This document shows, piece after piece, positions 1 to 5,213 of a stretch of 5,319 nucleotides of DNA. Every line of letters begins with the position of its first letter. Position 1 is the first letter of the stretch. The notes under the pieces are model-generated. The model worked only from the letters and a program-made list of their open reading frames with translations, ran no database searches and had not been told where the DNA came from. The stretch comes from Bacillota bacterium (GTDB taxonomy: Bacteria; Bacillota_E; Sulfobacillia; Sulfobacillales; Sulfobacillaceae), in the NCBI GenBank assembly GCA_021802375.1, contig JAKAAL010000375.1:1-5319 (forward strand), written 5' to 3'. Position numbers and translations under genes: made by a program.

Positions 1-17
1 GGGAGTGCCGCTCAAAG

Positions 18-1067
18 CTATCGCGTACGGGATCCATCGGATCTCTCACCCTCTTCCGGTTTTTGGGCCCACACCAAATCAAAGACTCGTTCAATGGTAG
101 GTGGGGGAGCCACATCATCACGCAAGCCACGGCTCCCCGGAGCACCAATGCTTCCTATGAGTGCCATCATGGCCTTCGTACTCTCCACGGCAATTTCGTC
201 TCGATAGACTTCGGTTCGGATCAATTCAAATCCCGTATTCACTACGCTTTGTCGCACTTGGCGAGCCCCGCGCTGGAAAAAATCACCCGGCCCTTTAACC
301 TGACGCATCACCATGCGAACAAATGGATTCTCGTCCGCACTTACGGCGTACGCTAAAATGCCGCCAGGTTTTAAAGCTCGATACATATTCGCAAGGAGCT
401 CCTCCAGGTGATCCACCAAGTGGAACAACAATAGTGCAGTAGTCCCGTCAAATTGAGTGCTGGGCCACACGAGGCGGGAAAGGTCACGAACCACAAACCA
501 TGCTGGCGTGCCAGATTTCTGGTCTGCCCATGCCTGCTCCAGCATCTTTGGAGCGCGGTCAACGCCGAGGATCCAGGGATACGCATCTCCCTTAGATCTT
601 GCTTGAAGGGCCTGAACCATTACGCCGGTGCCGGTTCCCACGTCCACCCAAATTTGACCACGACCTAACGGAAGGGATGCCGCCAGAGCTTGCCCGATGG
701 CGAAATTATGTGATGCCATAAGCGCAGCATAAAGTGAGGCACGGGGATCGAAGCCCAATTCATCCCATTCCTCAAATCGGGCATAGCGCGAGTTCTCCGT
801 AAACTCTAAACGACCGGGCCCCTCGACAACCGCTATGGTGTCCCCCGATTCTACGCGCATCGAGCCTTTCTTATCGGCTTGCCACCAAGCAGCTCCCTCC
901 ATTAACCACAGTGCATGTTTCCCCGCGGGTAGTATCAACGTGTCGCCGACTACTGTGGTGCTTCCATCCATTATACGGGCTCCAGCTAGTTCTCTCACGG
1001 TCGCCAATGAAGCGCCCCCCCTGGATTCATTCGCTCTCGCTACCATGAGACCACAGATCTTAAACAT
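18..1067 (-). CDS. Class I SAM-dependent methyltransferase with beta-rich N-terminal region
   Basis: This protein should transfer a methyl group from S-adenosylmethionine; the acceptor is unknown. Residue numbers count from a possible GTG at 1130. Motif I is VDVGTGTG (162-169), the ribose-binding acid is in ILGVDRAPKML (187-197), and the later Rossmann strands are FDGTTALLLFHLVDH (227-241) and ALKPGGILAY (252-261). Before the catalytic fold, residues about 55-120 are rich in beta-type, Gly and Trp residues (LPAGKHALWLMEGAAWW) and may form a small beta or cupin-like domain, which is a guess. The start is uncertain: the GTG at 1130 has no Shine-Dalgarno and would put the sdhB promoter inside the gene. 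I list ATG 1067. TTG 1007 (behind AGGGGGGG, spacing 7) and ATG 971 (behind GGAG, spacing 8) have better ribosome binding sites. It is transcribed divergently from sdhB. The fold is secure; the role is not. Confidence 0.82.
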   Translation of the reverse strand: MFKICGLMVARANESRGGASLATVRELAGARIMDGSTTVVGDTLILPAGKHALWLMEGAAWWQADKKGSMRVESGDTIAVVEGPGRLEFTENSRYARFEEWDELGFDPRASLYAALMASHNFAIGQALAASLPLGRGQIWVDVGTGTGVMVQALQARSKGDAYPWILGVDRAPKMLEQAWADQKSGTPAWFVVRDLSRLVWPSTQFDGTTALLLFHLVDHLEELLANMYRALKPGGILAYAVSADENPFVRMVMRQVKGPGDFFQRGARQVRQSVVNTGFELIRTEVYRDEIAVESTKAMMALIGSIGAPGSRGLRDDVAPPPTIERVFDLVWAQKPEEGERSDGSRTR

Positions 1068-1072
1068 CGCTC

Positions 1073-1115
1073 TGTGATAGAAGTCACGATGCTGTCCCTT
1101 GGTTCCGAATAAACT
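1073..1115 (+). promoter_or_regulatory. Crp/Fnr-type class II promoter of the sdhB operon
   Basis: The box TGTGATAGAAGTCACG lies at 1073-1088 and matches TGTGA-N6-TCACA at 9 of 10 fixed positions. Exactly 21 bp later is a -10-like TAAACT (1110-1115). The implied start is near 1122, which centres the box at about -41.5 and leaves a leader of about 42 nt before the TTG start. The hexamer at -35 (CGATGC) is poor, as expected for an activator-dependent promoter. Two other promoters in the window share the same spacing. No matching -10 exists in the opposite direction, so the site serves sdhB rather than the methyltransferase. Confidence 0.68.
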
Positions 1116-1149
1116 CGCTAGAAGAGGCACTGTACGCTACGATTCGCAG

Positions 1150-1155
1150 GGAGGT
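1150..1155 (+). promoter_or_regulatory. Ribosome binding site deciding the TTG start of sdhB
   Basis: GGAGGT, within AGGGAGGT at 1148-1155, lies 8 nt before the TTG at 1164. It is the strongest Shine-Dalgarno in the window and supports this TTG as the real start. Confidence 0.75.
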
Positions 1156-1163
1156 AGGGCGCA

Positions 1164-1472
1164 TTGGCATTACGATCACACACACCTAAAGAGACGCGGT
1201 ACCAAGAAGACATCGAACTACGAGTTTCGCGCGGTGCGGTCCCAACAGAGATGGAACTTCATGCCTATGGAGTTCCCTATTCGCCCGGCATGGTGGTGCT
1301 AGACGCCCTACGATGGGTTCAAGAGCATGACGCCCCGGACCTCGCGATCCGTTGGAATTGCAAGGCGGCCCATTGCGGTTCCTGTGGCGCCGAAGTCAAC
1401 GGACGGCCTCGGCTTCTATGTAAGACTCGCGTCGATGAGTTTGGCGATGGGCCGATAATATCAAGCCCATGA
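1164..1472 (+). CDS. sdhB: Succinate dehydrogenase/fumarate reductase iron-sulfur subunit, N-terminal 2Fe-2S part (frame-split)
   Basis: This is the plant-ferredoxin-like half of the SdhB/FrdB subunit, which passes electrons between the flavoprotein SdhA and the quinone site at the inner face of the membrane. Residues 17-90 match the domain. The 2Fe-2S cysteines are C66, C71, C74 and C86 (C-x4-C-x2-C-x11-C) in RWNCKAAHCGSCGAEVNGRP, and VVLDAL precedes them. It starts at TTG behind a strong GGAGGT. The frame ends at a TGA (1470-1472) after DGPIISSP, where the family continues with a pattern like DGPI-x-I-x-P-M/L-K/R-x-FP. The neighbouring frame reads NIKPMKAFP, so one base appears to be missing near 1455-1462 (for example ATAAATATC reduced to ATAATATC). 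Alone this is 102 residues against about 250 for the family. No sdhA or sdhC is adjacent. Confidence 0.85.
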   Translation: MALRSHTPKETRYQEDIELRVSRGAVPTEMELHAYGVPYSPGMVVLDALRWVQEHDAPDLAIRWNCKAAHCGSCGAEVNGRPRLLCKTRVDEFGDGPIISSP

Positions 1473-1954
1473 AAGCATTCCCACTCATTAAGGATTTGGT
1501 CGTCGATGTTTCGTGGAACTACGAAGTGGCCAAAACCATCCCGCCGTTTAAGCCGCGAAACCAGGCTCCCTTTACCATGTATTCTGAAGATGTGGAGCGC
1601 ATCAAAGAGTTTCATAAATGCATCGAATGCTTTTTATGCCAGGACACCTGCCACGTATTGCGTGAACATCAACAGTTCGGCCAATATTATGGCCCTCGCT
1701 TCATGGTGCTTATGGCATCGTATGAAATGCATCCTGAAGACATGGGGGATCGACTGGACCTCCTCCACGGGGATGCAGGTCTTAACCTGTGTAACGTGAG
1801 CGGGTGTTGCACAGACGTCTGTCCACAAGGGATCCGCATTACAGAAAATGCTATCATTCCCTTAAAAGAGCGCGTGGCCGACCGTTACTACGATCCGCTG
1901 AAAAAGTGGTTATATAATCGCAAACGAAAGAAAAAAGCATCCACGCCCACGTAA
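1469..1954 (+). CDS. sdhB: Succinate dehydrogenase/fumarate reductase iron-sulfur subunit, C-terminal 4Fe-4S/3Fe-4S part (frame-split)
   Basis: This 161-residue frame is the second half of SdhB. It opens with MKAFPLIKDLVVDVSWNYE, the standard linker after the 2Fe-2S domain. The cysteines C51, C54, C57, C61 and C108, C114, C118 have the same spacing as the 4Fe-4S and 3Fe-4S ligands of E. coli SdhB (149, 152, 155, 159, 206, 212, 216). C113 is an extra cysteine. CIECFLCQDTCHV and CCTDVCP, and the ending ITENAIIPLKERVADRYYDP, are typical of the actinobacterial form. The ATG overlaps the upstream stop as ATGA, so coupled reinitiation could give a separate polypeptide, but no Shine-Dalgarno precedes it and no slippery heptamer is visible. 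The two pieces together make about 262 residues, normal for the family. The break is a real frameshift, a genuine gene split or a sequence error. Confidence 0.87.
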   Translation: MKAFPLIKDLVVDVSWNYEVAKTIPPFKPRNQAPFTMYSEDVERIKEFHKCIECFLCQDTCHVLREHQQFGQYYGPRFMVLMASYEMHPEDMGDRLDLLHGDAGLNLCNVSGCCTDVCPQGIRITENAIIPLKERVADRYYDPLKKWLYNRKRKKKASTPT

Positions 1955-1959
1955 AGGAG
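1954..1959 (+). promoter_or_regulatory. Ribosome binding site of the molybdopterin-domain gene
   Basis: AAGGAG begins on the last base of the sdhB stop codon and lies 9 nt before ATG 1969. The close fit indicates that the two genes share one transcript. Confidence 0.7.
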
Positions 1960-1968
1960 TAAAATTTT

Positions 1969-2427
1969 ATGGCGCTCACCATCACCGGCCTAGTCGCACA
2001 ACCCGTGCGAATTCCGGACAACCTGAGAAACCTGCTGCGGATTCAGCGTATCGAAGATTTCGTGTGTGTTGAAGGGTGGAATCGGCCGAATCAGGCATGG
2101 GCAGGATATTCCCTAACGGATCTTCTACAGCTCGCTGAGCCCACCGCGAACGGACGCTACATAGAAATTGGGGCGGTCGATTTCGTGACGACAATGGCGC
2201 TTGATGCGCTTGGGGGTACCCTCGTGTTACTAGCCGATACGCTCAACGGCCAGCGCCTCACGAAGGATACTGGTGGTCCGTGGCGACTAGTGGTATCAGG
2301 AGGCGCGTACTACCAAAGCGTTAAAGGAGTCGATCACCTTTTCGTGACGAGCCACAACCGCCATGACACGGCCCGTATCATAGCTCTTAGCCGTATCGGG
2401 CGCAACGTTAATCCTAATGGTTCGTAG
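1969..2427 (+). CDS. Free-standing molybdopterin-binding domain protein (sulfite oxidase/MsrP fold)
   Basis: This 152-residue protein covers the core of the oxidoreductase molybdopterin-binding domain found in sulfite oxidase and MsrP (YedY). The putative molybdenum-ligand cysteine is C33 in FVCVEGW, followed by W-x-GYSLTDLL (44-53). Later come RYIEIGAVDF (63-72), a LADTLNGQRL strand pair (88-97), GGPWRLVVSG (102-111) and YYQSVKGV (114-121), where the family has a conserved Lys. No signal peptide, twin-arginine motif, membrane segment, heme domain or dimerisation domain is visible, so it looks cytoplasmic and minimal compared with the usual 200-400 residue enzymes. It sits 14 nt behind the iron-sulfur subunit, so that subunit is a possible electron partner; this is inference. 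The substrate is unknown; sulfite and methionine sulfoxide are only family precedents. Confidence 0.82.
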   Translation: MALTITGLVAQPVRIPDNLRNLLRIQRIEDFVCVEGWNRPNQAWAGYSLTDLLQLAEPTANGRYIEIGAVDFVTTMALDALGGTLVLLADTLNGQRLTKDTGGPWRLVVSGGAYYQSVKGVDHLFVTSHNRHDTARIIALSRIGRNVNPNGS

Positions 2428-2430
2428 TCT

Positions 2431-3471
2431 CTATGCGGTGGAACGAAGGGTTTTTGACCGCTTACCCCTGTTGCGAATGACCTGCCCAATTGCCAAACCG
2501 CCAACCAATAACCAGGACCCGAAGGCTATCCAAAGAAACAGTGCCCCTATGCGATGCAGCGGACTAAATCCAGTAATGTGAGACATCGTGGTCGTAGCCG
2601 TCGCATACATCCCGAGCGGGAACACAATGCTCCACTGCGACGGATGATAGCGAATCGGCTCGCGCCCTCGCCAATATTTCCAAAGGCCTAGAATCACCAA
2701 TAATGGAATCCACCAACTCCCCCAGGCCCATAGCATGAGAGTACCCCCGGCCAGAAAGGGCCGTAACGTCAGTAAGATGGGTGCATGTACATGCACCGAC
2801 AACAGCCGGGAACTAGCTAACACGGTGATTGCGGTCGCCCCCATGTTAATCCAGTAAGGAGGTTGCAAATCGTCGAAGGACACTCGTTCAAAGAGGAGCC
2901 GATTGATAATAAGGCCAATAAAAATAACATACAACATGAGCCCCATAGCCCAAAATGTAGTGGCCAACAAGAACAACACAGAGGCCTGGTGGGGCATGAT
3001 GTCAATCAGGGCCGCCAAGTAGGTGGCAATGGATTGCTCGGCGACTATGGCAATGAGCCATCCACCGTTTACCGTACTTAATTGGATCGCTGGCCCCGTG
3101 ATGATAATCGTCATGATAGTGTAGAAAAGCGCCGCCCATACTATGAGACCCAAAGACCCCATCGCCATTGAAAGGTTTATCCAACCCGCAAAAAGAAACC
3201 GCACAGCTAAAACATTGGAACCCGCCACAATGGTAAAGAAGCCAAATGTGGTGCCTGGATAACTCAGGTCTTGCCACATGGCTCCAGGGTTCTGGATCGT
3301 ACGGGCTATGTACCAGACCCAAAGAACTAAATACAGAGGGATAGCGATAACCATTAAGGAATTGGAAAGCCAGGACAGGTGATACAAAAATAATACCGTC
3401 GACACAATGCCGGTTGCCATCACAGATGCGAAGTATCCAGTATAAAACGCACGAGGTTTTTTCTCCGACAT
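2431..3471 (-). CDS. TDT-family (TehA/SLAC1-type) tellurite resistance/C4-dicarboxylate transporter
   Basis: This 346-residue integral membrane protein has about ten predicted helices: roughly 10-31, 37-58, 74-95, 104-128, 137-157, 163-192, 208-226, 237-263, 281-299 and 308-332. Family signatures include YFASVMATGIVS (13-24), FFTIVAGSNVLAVRF (78-92), PPYWINMGATAI (204-215) and FPLGMYATAT (284-293). TDT members include TehA, the malate carrier Mae1, the sulfite exporter Ssu1 and the SLAC1 anion channels, so the cargo is probably an anion but cannot be named. I start at ATG 3471, behind AGGGG with 8-nt spacing; a TTG at 3492 would add seven residues. The stop lies 3 bp from that of the molybdopterin gene, tail to tail, leaving no room for a terminator between them. 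Its own Crp-type promoter lies upstream. Confidence 0.87.
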   Translation of the reverse strand: MSEKKPRAFYTGYFASVMATGIVSTVLFLYHLSWLSNSLMVIAIPLYLVLWVWYIARTIQNPGAMWQDLSYPGTTFGFFTIVAGSNVLAVRFLFAGWINLSMAMGSLGLIVWAALFYTIMTIIITGPAIQLSTVNGGWLIAIVAEQSIATYLAALIDIMPHQASVLFLLATTFWAMGLMLYVIFIGLIINRLLFERVSFDDLQPPYWINMGATAITVLASSRLLSVHVHAPILLTLRPFLAGGTLMLWAWGSWWIPLLVILGLWKYWRGREPIRYHPSQWSIVFPLGMYATATTTMSHITGFSPLHRIGALFLWIAFGSWLLVGGLAIGQVIRNRGKRSKTLRSTA

Positions 3472-3556
3472 GCCAGCTACCCCTACTCTCAATATACCAC
3501 GTACGTCTTCGGGGCTTTAAGAGTCATGCTCGTTGGCCCTTTTGCACGCCATCGAC

Positions 3557-3599
3557 AGTTTAAACAGACTTCCCAGCATGTTTGGTGAGCTTTGTCACA
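3557..3599 (-). promoter_or_regulatory. Crp/Fnr-type class II promoter of the TDT transporter gene
   Basis: On the minus strand, TGTGACAAAGCTCACC (3599-3584) matches TGTGA-N6-TCACA at 9 of 10 fixed positions. It is followed after exactly 21 bp by TAAACT (3562-3557), the same hexamer at the same distance as at sdhB. The implied start is near 3550, with a leader of about 79 nt before ATG 3471. No good -35 is present. The site lies just past the end of the glycosylase gene, so the transporter can be transcribed separately from marR. Confidence 0.68.
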
Positions 3600-3603
3600 A
3601 TAC

Positions 3604-4047
3604 TTAACCGATGGCCCGAGTGGACAACCACAACCAAAAAGCAAATTCACTGCGTCTTCCCGCCCACACCTGGGCCGCCTCAAGAAGCTCCCTAGTGGTT
3701 ACGTGCGATTGGTTGGTGACGCCAGCCCAGGCTCGCCTAAGACCTACATCCGCTACGAGGAACACATCACCGTGACCAAATACGCGAAGAAGACTATAGT
3801 CCGCAGTCCAGGGTCTGATTCCTTTCAATTCTTGCAATAGCCCCCGAGTCTCCATGCTCGATAGATGATACAGGGTTTGTACATCCAAAGATCCTTCGTC
3901 AATAGACGGCGCCAGGGTTAGCAAGGTTTGAGCCTTTTGATGGCTTACCTGGAGACTACGGAGGTCATCGATCTGTAGCTGTGCTACGTGAGCAGGTGAA
4001 AGGAAAACCGCAGCGGTGCCGCCGTACCGCGTATGATGGTACCCCAT
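3604..4047 (-). CDS. C-terminal HhH-GPD fragment of the DNA glycosylase
   Basis: This is the longest intact reading frame of the broken glycosylase, 147 residues if begun at ATG 4047. It holds FLSPAHVAQL (15-24), SHQKAQTLL (35-43), the HhH element LKGIRPWTADY (74-84) and VFLVADVGLRRAW (95-107). D100 aligns with the catalytic Asp of AlkA (FLPDD) and of YfjP-type proteins (GDVGL). It lacks the PFE helix and the N-terminal domain, so it is unlikely to be active alone. No convincing ribosome binding site precedes ATG 4047. Confidence 0.55.
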   Translation of the reverse strand: MGYHHTRYGGTAAVFLSPAHVAQLQIDDLRSLQVSHQKAQTLLTLAPSIDEGSLDVQTLYHLSSMETRGLLQELKGIRPWTADYSLLRVFGHGDVFLVADVGLRRAWAGVTNQSHVTTRELLEAAQVWAGRRSEFAFWLWLSTRAIG

Positions 4048-4461
4048 CGTTTTGCAATGCGGTCCTTCAGCTCGGCTGCAAACCCGTAATTTGCTACCAA
4101 AATGGCCCACGCTATCCCTTCAAATGGATTCACAGACAAAACAGGCCGGATGCCGCCGAACTGTGTCAAGAGAGATCGGTGCGGCATCGAGTCAATACCT
4201 CTCTTTAATCGGTGGTAAAGTCGATGGCAACGTAACTCGCATTACCCGCCTTGCTCCATTGAGATCTCCGGAAACTTCCACGCGTTTAGTATCCCGGAGC
4301 ACATGAAAATGGAGCGAGGCGATGTCATCCTTCGCTCGATACCACCACACCATGTCGTTATCGTTAACGCTGTCCACGGTATAGGCGGGAAATTGACGCA
4401 CGAAATCTATTTGATCACTATAGCGATGATCTGGGGCATCAAACCAAGTCTCTTGAGGCAT
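3604..4461 (-). pseudogene. AlkA/YfjP-like DNA-3-methyladenine glycosylase, interrupted by two frameshifts
   Basis: Three consecutive frames form one HhH-GPD glycosylase, the enzyme that removes alkylated purines. Frame A (4461-4192, ATG behind AAGGAG with tight 4-nt spacing) gives the N-terminal domain, MPQETWFDAP to PPIKERY. Frame B (about 4193-4043) gives DSMPHRSLLTQFGGIRP, then VNPFEGIAWAILVANYG. Frame C (about 4047-3604) carries the HhH and catalytic region. Frame A joins B if one T of the TT at 4194-4195 is removed. B joins C if one G is added to the GGGG at 4042-4045. The repaired protein would be about 283 residues, close to YfjP-type enzymes. HhH motif KGIRPWTA has Arg for the second Gly of GxG, and the usual GQQ after the PFE helix is VAN. 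It follows marR by 34 bp. It may be a decaying gene or contain sequence errors. Confidence 0.78.
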
Positions 4462-4495
4462 GTAGCTCCTTATGCGACCCAGTGGGGTGCGATGA

Positions 4496-4927
4496 TCATG
4501 ATTGGGCCATGTTCTCAAGCGCCCCCAACATCTCTCGTATCTCCGCTGACAATTCCAGCAGTTCACGGCGATGGGTCACGGTTAATCGGTTTAGTACTTC
4601 CTCTCCACGAGGTGTCACACGGATTTCAGTAGAACGATGATCTATCTCTGACTTCTTTCGACAGACAAGTTCCAATTCGGTCATCCGGTTGATGAGCCCT
4701 ACCGTGCTATGGTTCTTGATTTGCAAGAATTCACTGAGTTCACTAACGGTAGCCCAGTCGCGTCCCGGCCACCCTTGTACGGCCAAAAGTAGTTGATGTT
4801 GTTGGGGAGTCAACCCTTCCCGCCGAGCTTCTTCTTCGCTAAAATGGAGAAAATTTCGTATCCGTGCTCGAAAACTCGCGAGAACTTCGTAATCTCGTTT
4901 AGTTAAGGAGGCTTGGCACCGCGTCAT
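4496..4927 (-). CDS. MarR-family transcriptional regulator
   Basis: This 143-residue protein is a winged-helix dimeric regulator, normal in length for MarR. An N-terminal dimerisation helix is followed by LTPQQHQLLLAVQG (39-52), the helix-turn-helix VSELSEFLQIKNHSTVGLINRM (61-82), and a wing with the hallmark D-x-R (DHR, 96-98) in EIDHRSTEIRVTPRG. A C-terminal helix (residues about 119-141) completes the dimer interface. A single Cys (C4) offers no obvious redox pair. ATG 4927 has only a weak ribosome binding site (AAAGGG, 11 nt upstream). It lies first in an operon with the alkylation-type DNA glycosylase, which suggests a response to a DNA-damaging or reactive compound; this is inference. 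It probably represses its own promoter through the palindrome at 5008-5019. Confidence 0.92.
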   Translation of the reverse strand: MTRCQASLTKRDYEVLASFRARIRNFLHFSEEEARREGLTPQQHQLLLAVQGWPGRDWATVSELSEFLQIKNHSTVGLINRMTELELVCRKKSEIDHRSTEIRVTPRGEEVLNRLTVTHRRELLELSAEIREMLGALENMAQS

Positions 4928-5007
4928 GGCATAAGAGGCCCTTTCTTGGTTGGAAATGTTTGGGGGTATTTCACCACCCTATCCCAGAACATGACGTATT
5001 CTAACCC

Positions 5008-5019
5008 GTTTCTAGAAAC
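5008..5019. promoter_or_regulatory. Palindromic candidate operator for the MarR protein
   Basis: GTTTCTAGAAAC is a perfect 12-bp palindrome, 81 bp before the marR start. If transcription starts about 7 bp past the -10 at 5036-5031, it occupies about +5 to +16, where a bound dimer would block initiation. MarR proteins commonly bind such inverted repeats in their own promoters. The link to this MarR is inference. Confidence 0.45.
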
Positions 5020-5030
5020 CCTCTGCAACT

Positions 5031-5073
5031 ATTTTAGTCGAAGTACGCATCAGGCTTTGTGAGCTCGATCACA
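5031..5073 (-). promoter_or_regulatory. Crp/Fnr-type class II promoter of the marR-glycosylase operon
   Basis: On the minus strand, TGTGATCGAGCTCACA (5073-5058) is a full 10 of 10 match to TGTGA-N6-TCACA. After exactly 21 bp comes TAAAAT (5036-5031), five of six bases of the -10 consensus. The implied start near 5024 leaves a leader of about 97 nt carrying the palindrome at 5008-5019. The hexamer at the -35 position (CAAAGC) is poor. Confidence 0.7.
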
Positions 5074-5093
5074 GATCCGCGATCCCATTAAGA

Positions 5094-5109
5094 CGTGTAG
5101 CTGTACACG
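5094..5109. repeat. Short inverted repeat between the Crp-like gene and the marR promoter
   Basis: CGTGTA-GCTG-TACACG is a perfect 6-bp stem with a 4-base loop, 104 bp past the stop of the Crp-like gene. It has no following T-run on either strand, so a rho-independent terminator is not supported. It could be an operator or chance. The rest of 5074-5213 holds no gene I can support. Confidence 0.3.
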
Positions 5110-5213
5110 CTGGCCCGTGGTACCGAGGTGCCTAAAGGGAGTCACACTAGACGGGTCCTCAATGGCCCTGGATAATAATCTCGTGTCTACCACGGCACAG
5201 GAGGGGAGATAGA

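Noticed and set aside
1073..1088. The three boxes as Rex or Fnr sites rather than Crp-type sites.
   Set aside because: Rex sites need TTGTGAA-N4-TTCACAA and Fnr sites TTGAT-N4-ATCAA. The inner bases here do not fit either, although an unusual Crp/Fnr subfamily remains possible.
1455..1472. Programmed -1 frameshifting between the two halves of sdhB.
   Set aside because: No X-XXY-YYZ slippery heptamer and no clear downstream stem-loop are visible at the junction. A lost base explains the sequence more simply.
2410..2450. A bidirectional terminator between the convergent molybdopterin and TDT genes.
   Set aside because: The stops are only 3 bp apart, and no GC stem followed by a T-run is seen on either strand.
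3491..3496. A TATATT hexamer on the minus strand just before the TDT gene as its -10.
   Set aside because: It would start the transcript at or inside the ribosome binding site, and the -35 at the right distance is poor. The Crp-box promoter further upstream fits better.
3489..3683. A 64-codon Cys-rich frame on the minus strand (CGC, YC, TC, VC, NC) between the glycosylase and the TDT gene.
   Set aside because: It has only a TTG start without a ribosome binding site, overlaps the glycosylase end, contains the Crp box and -10 of the TDT promoter, and matches no zinc or iron-sulfur pattern I recognise.
5115..5195. An 8-bp inverted repeat, CCGTGGTA (5115-5122) and TACCACGG (5188-5195).
   Set aside because: The arms are 65 bp apart with no supporting inner pairing. 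One such pair is not surprising in this length of DNA.
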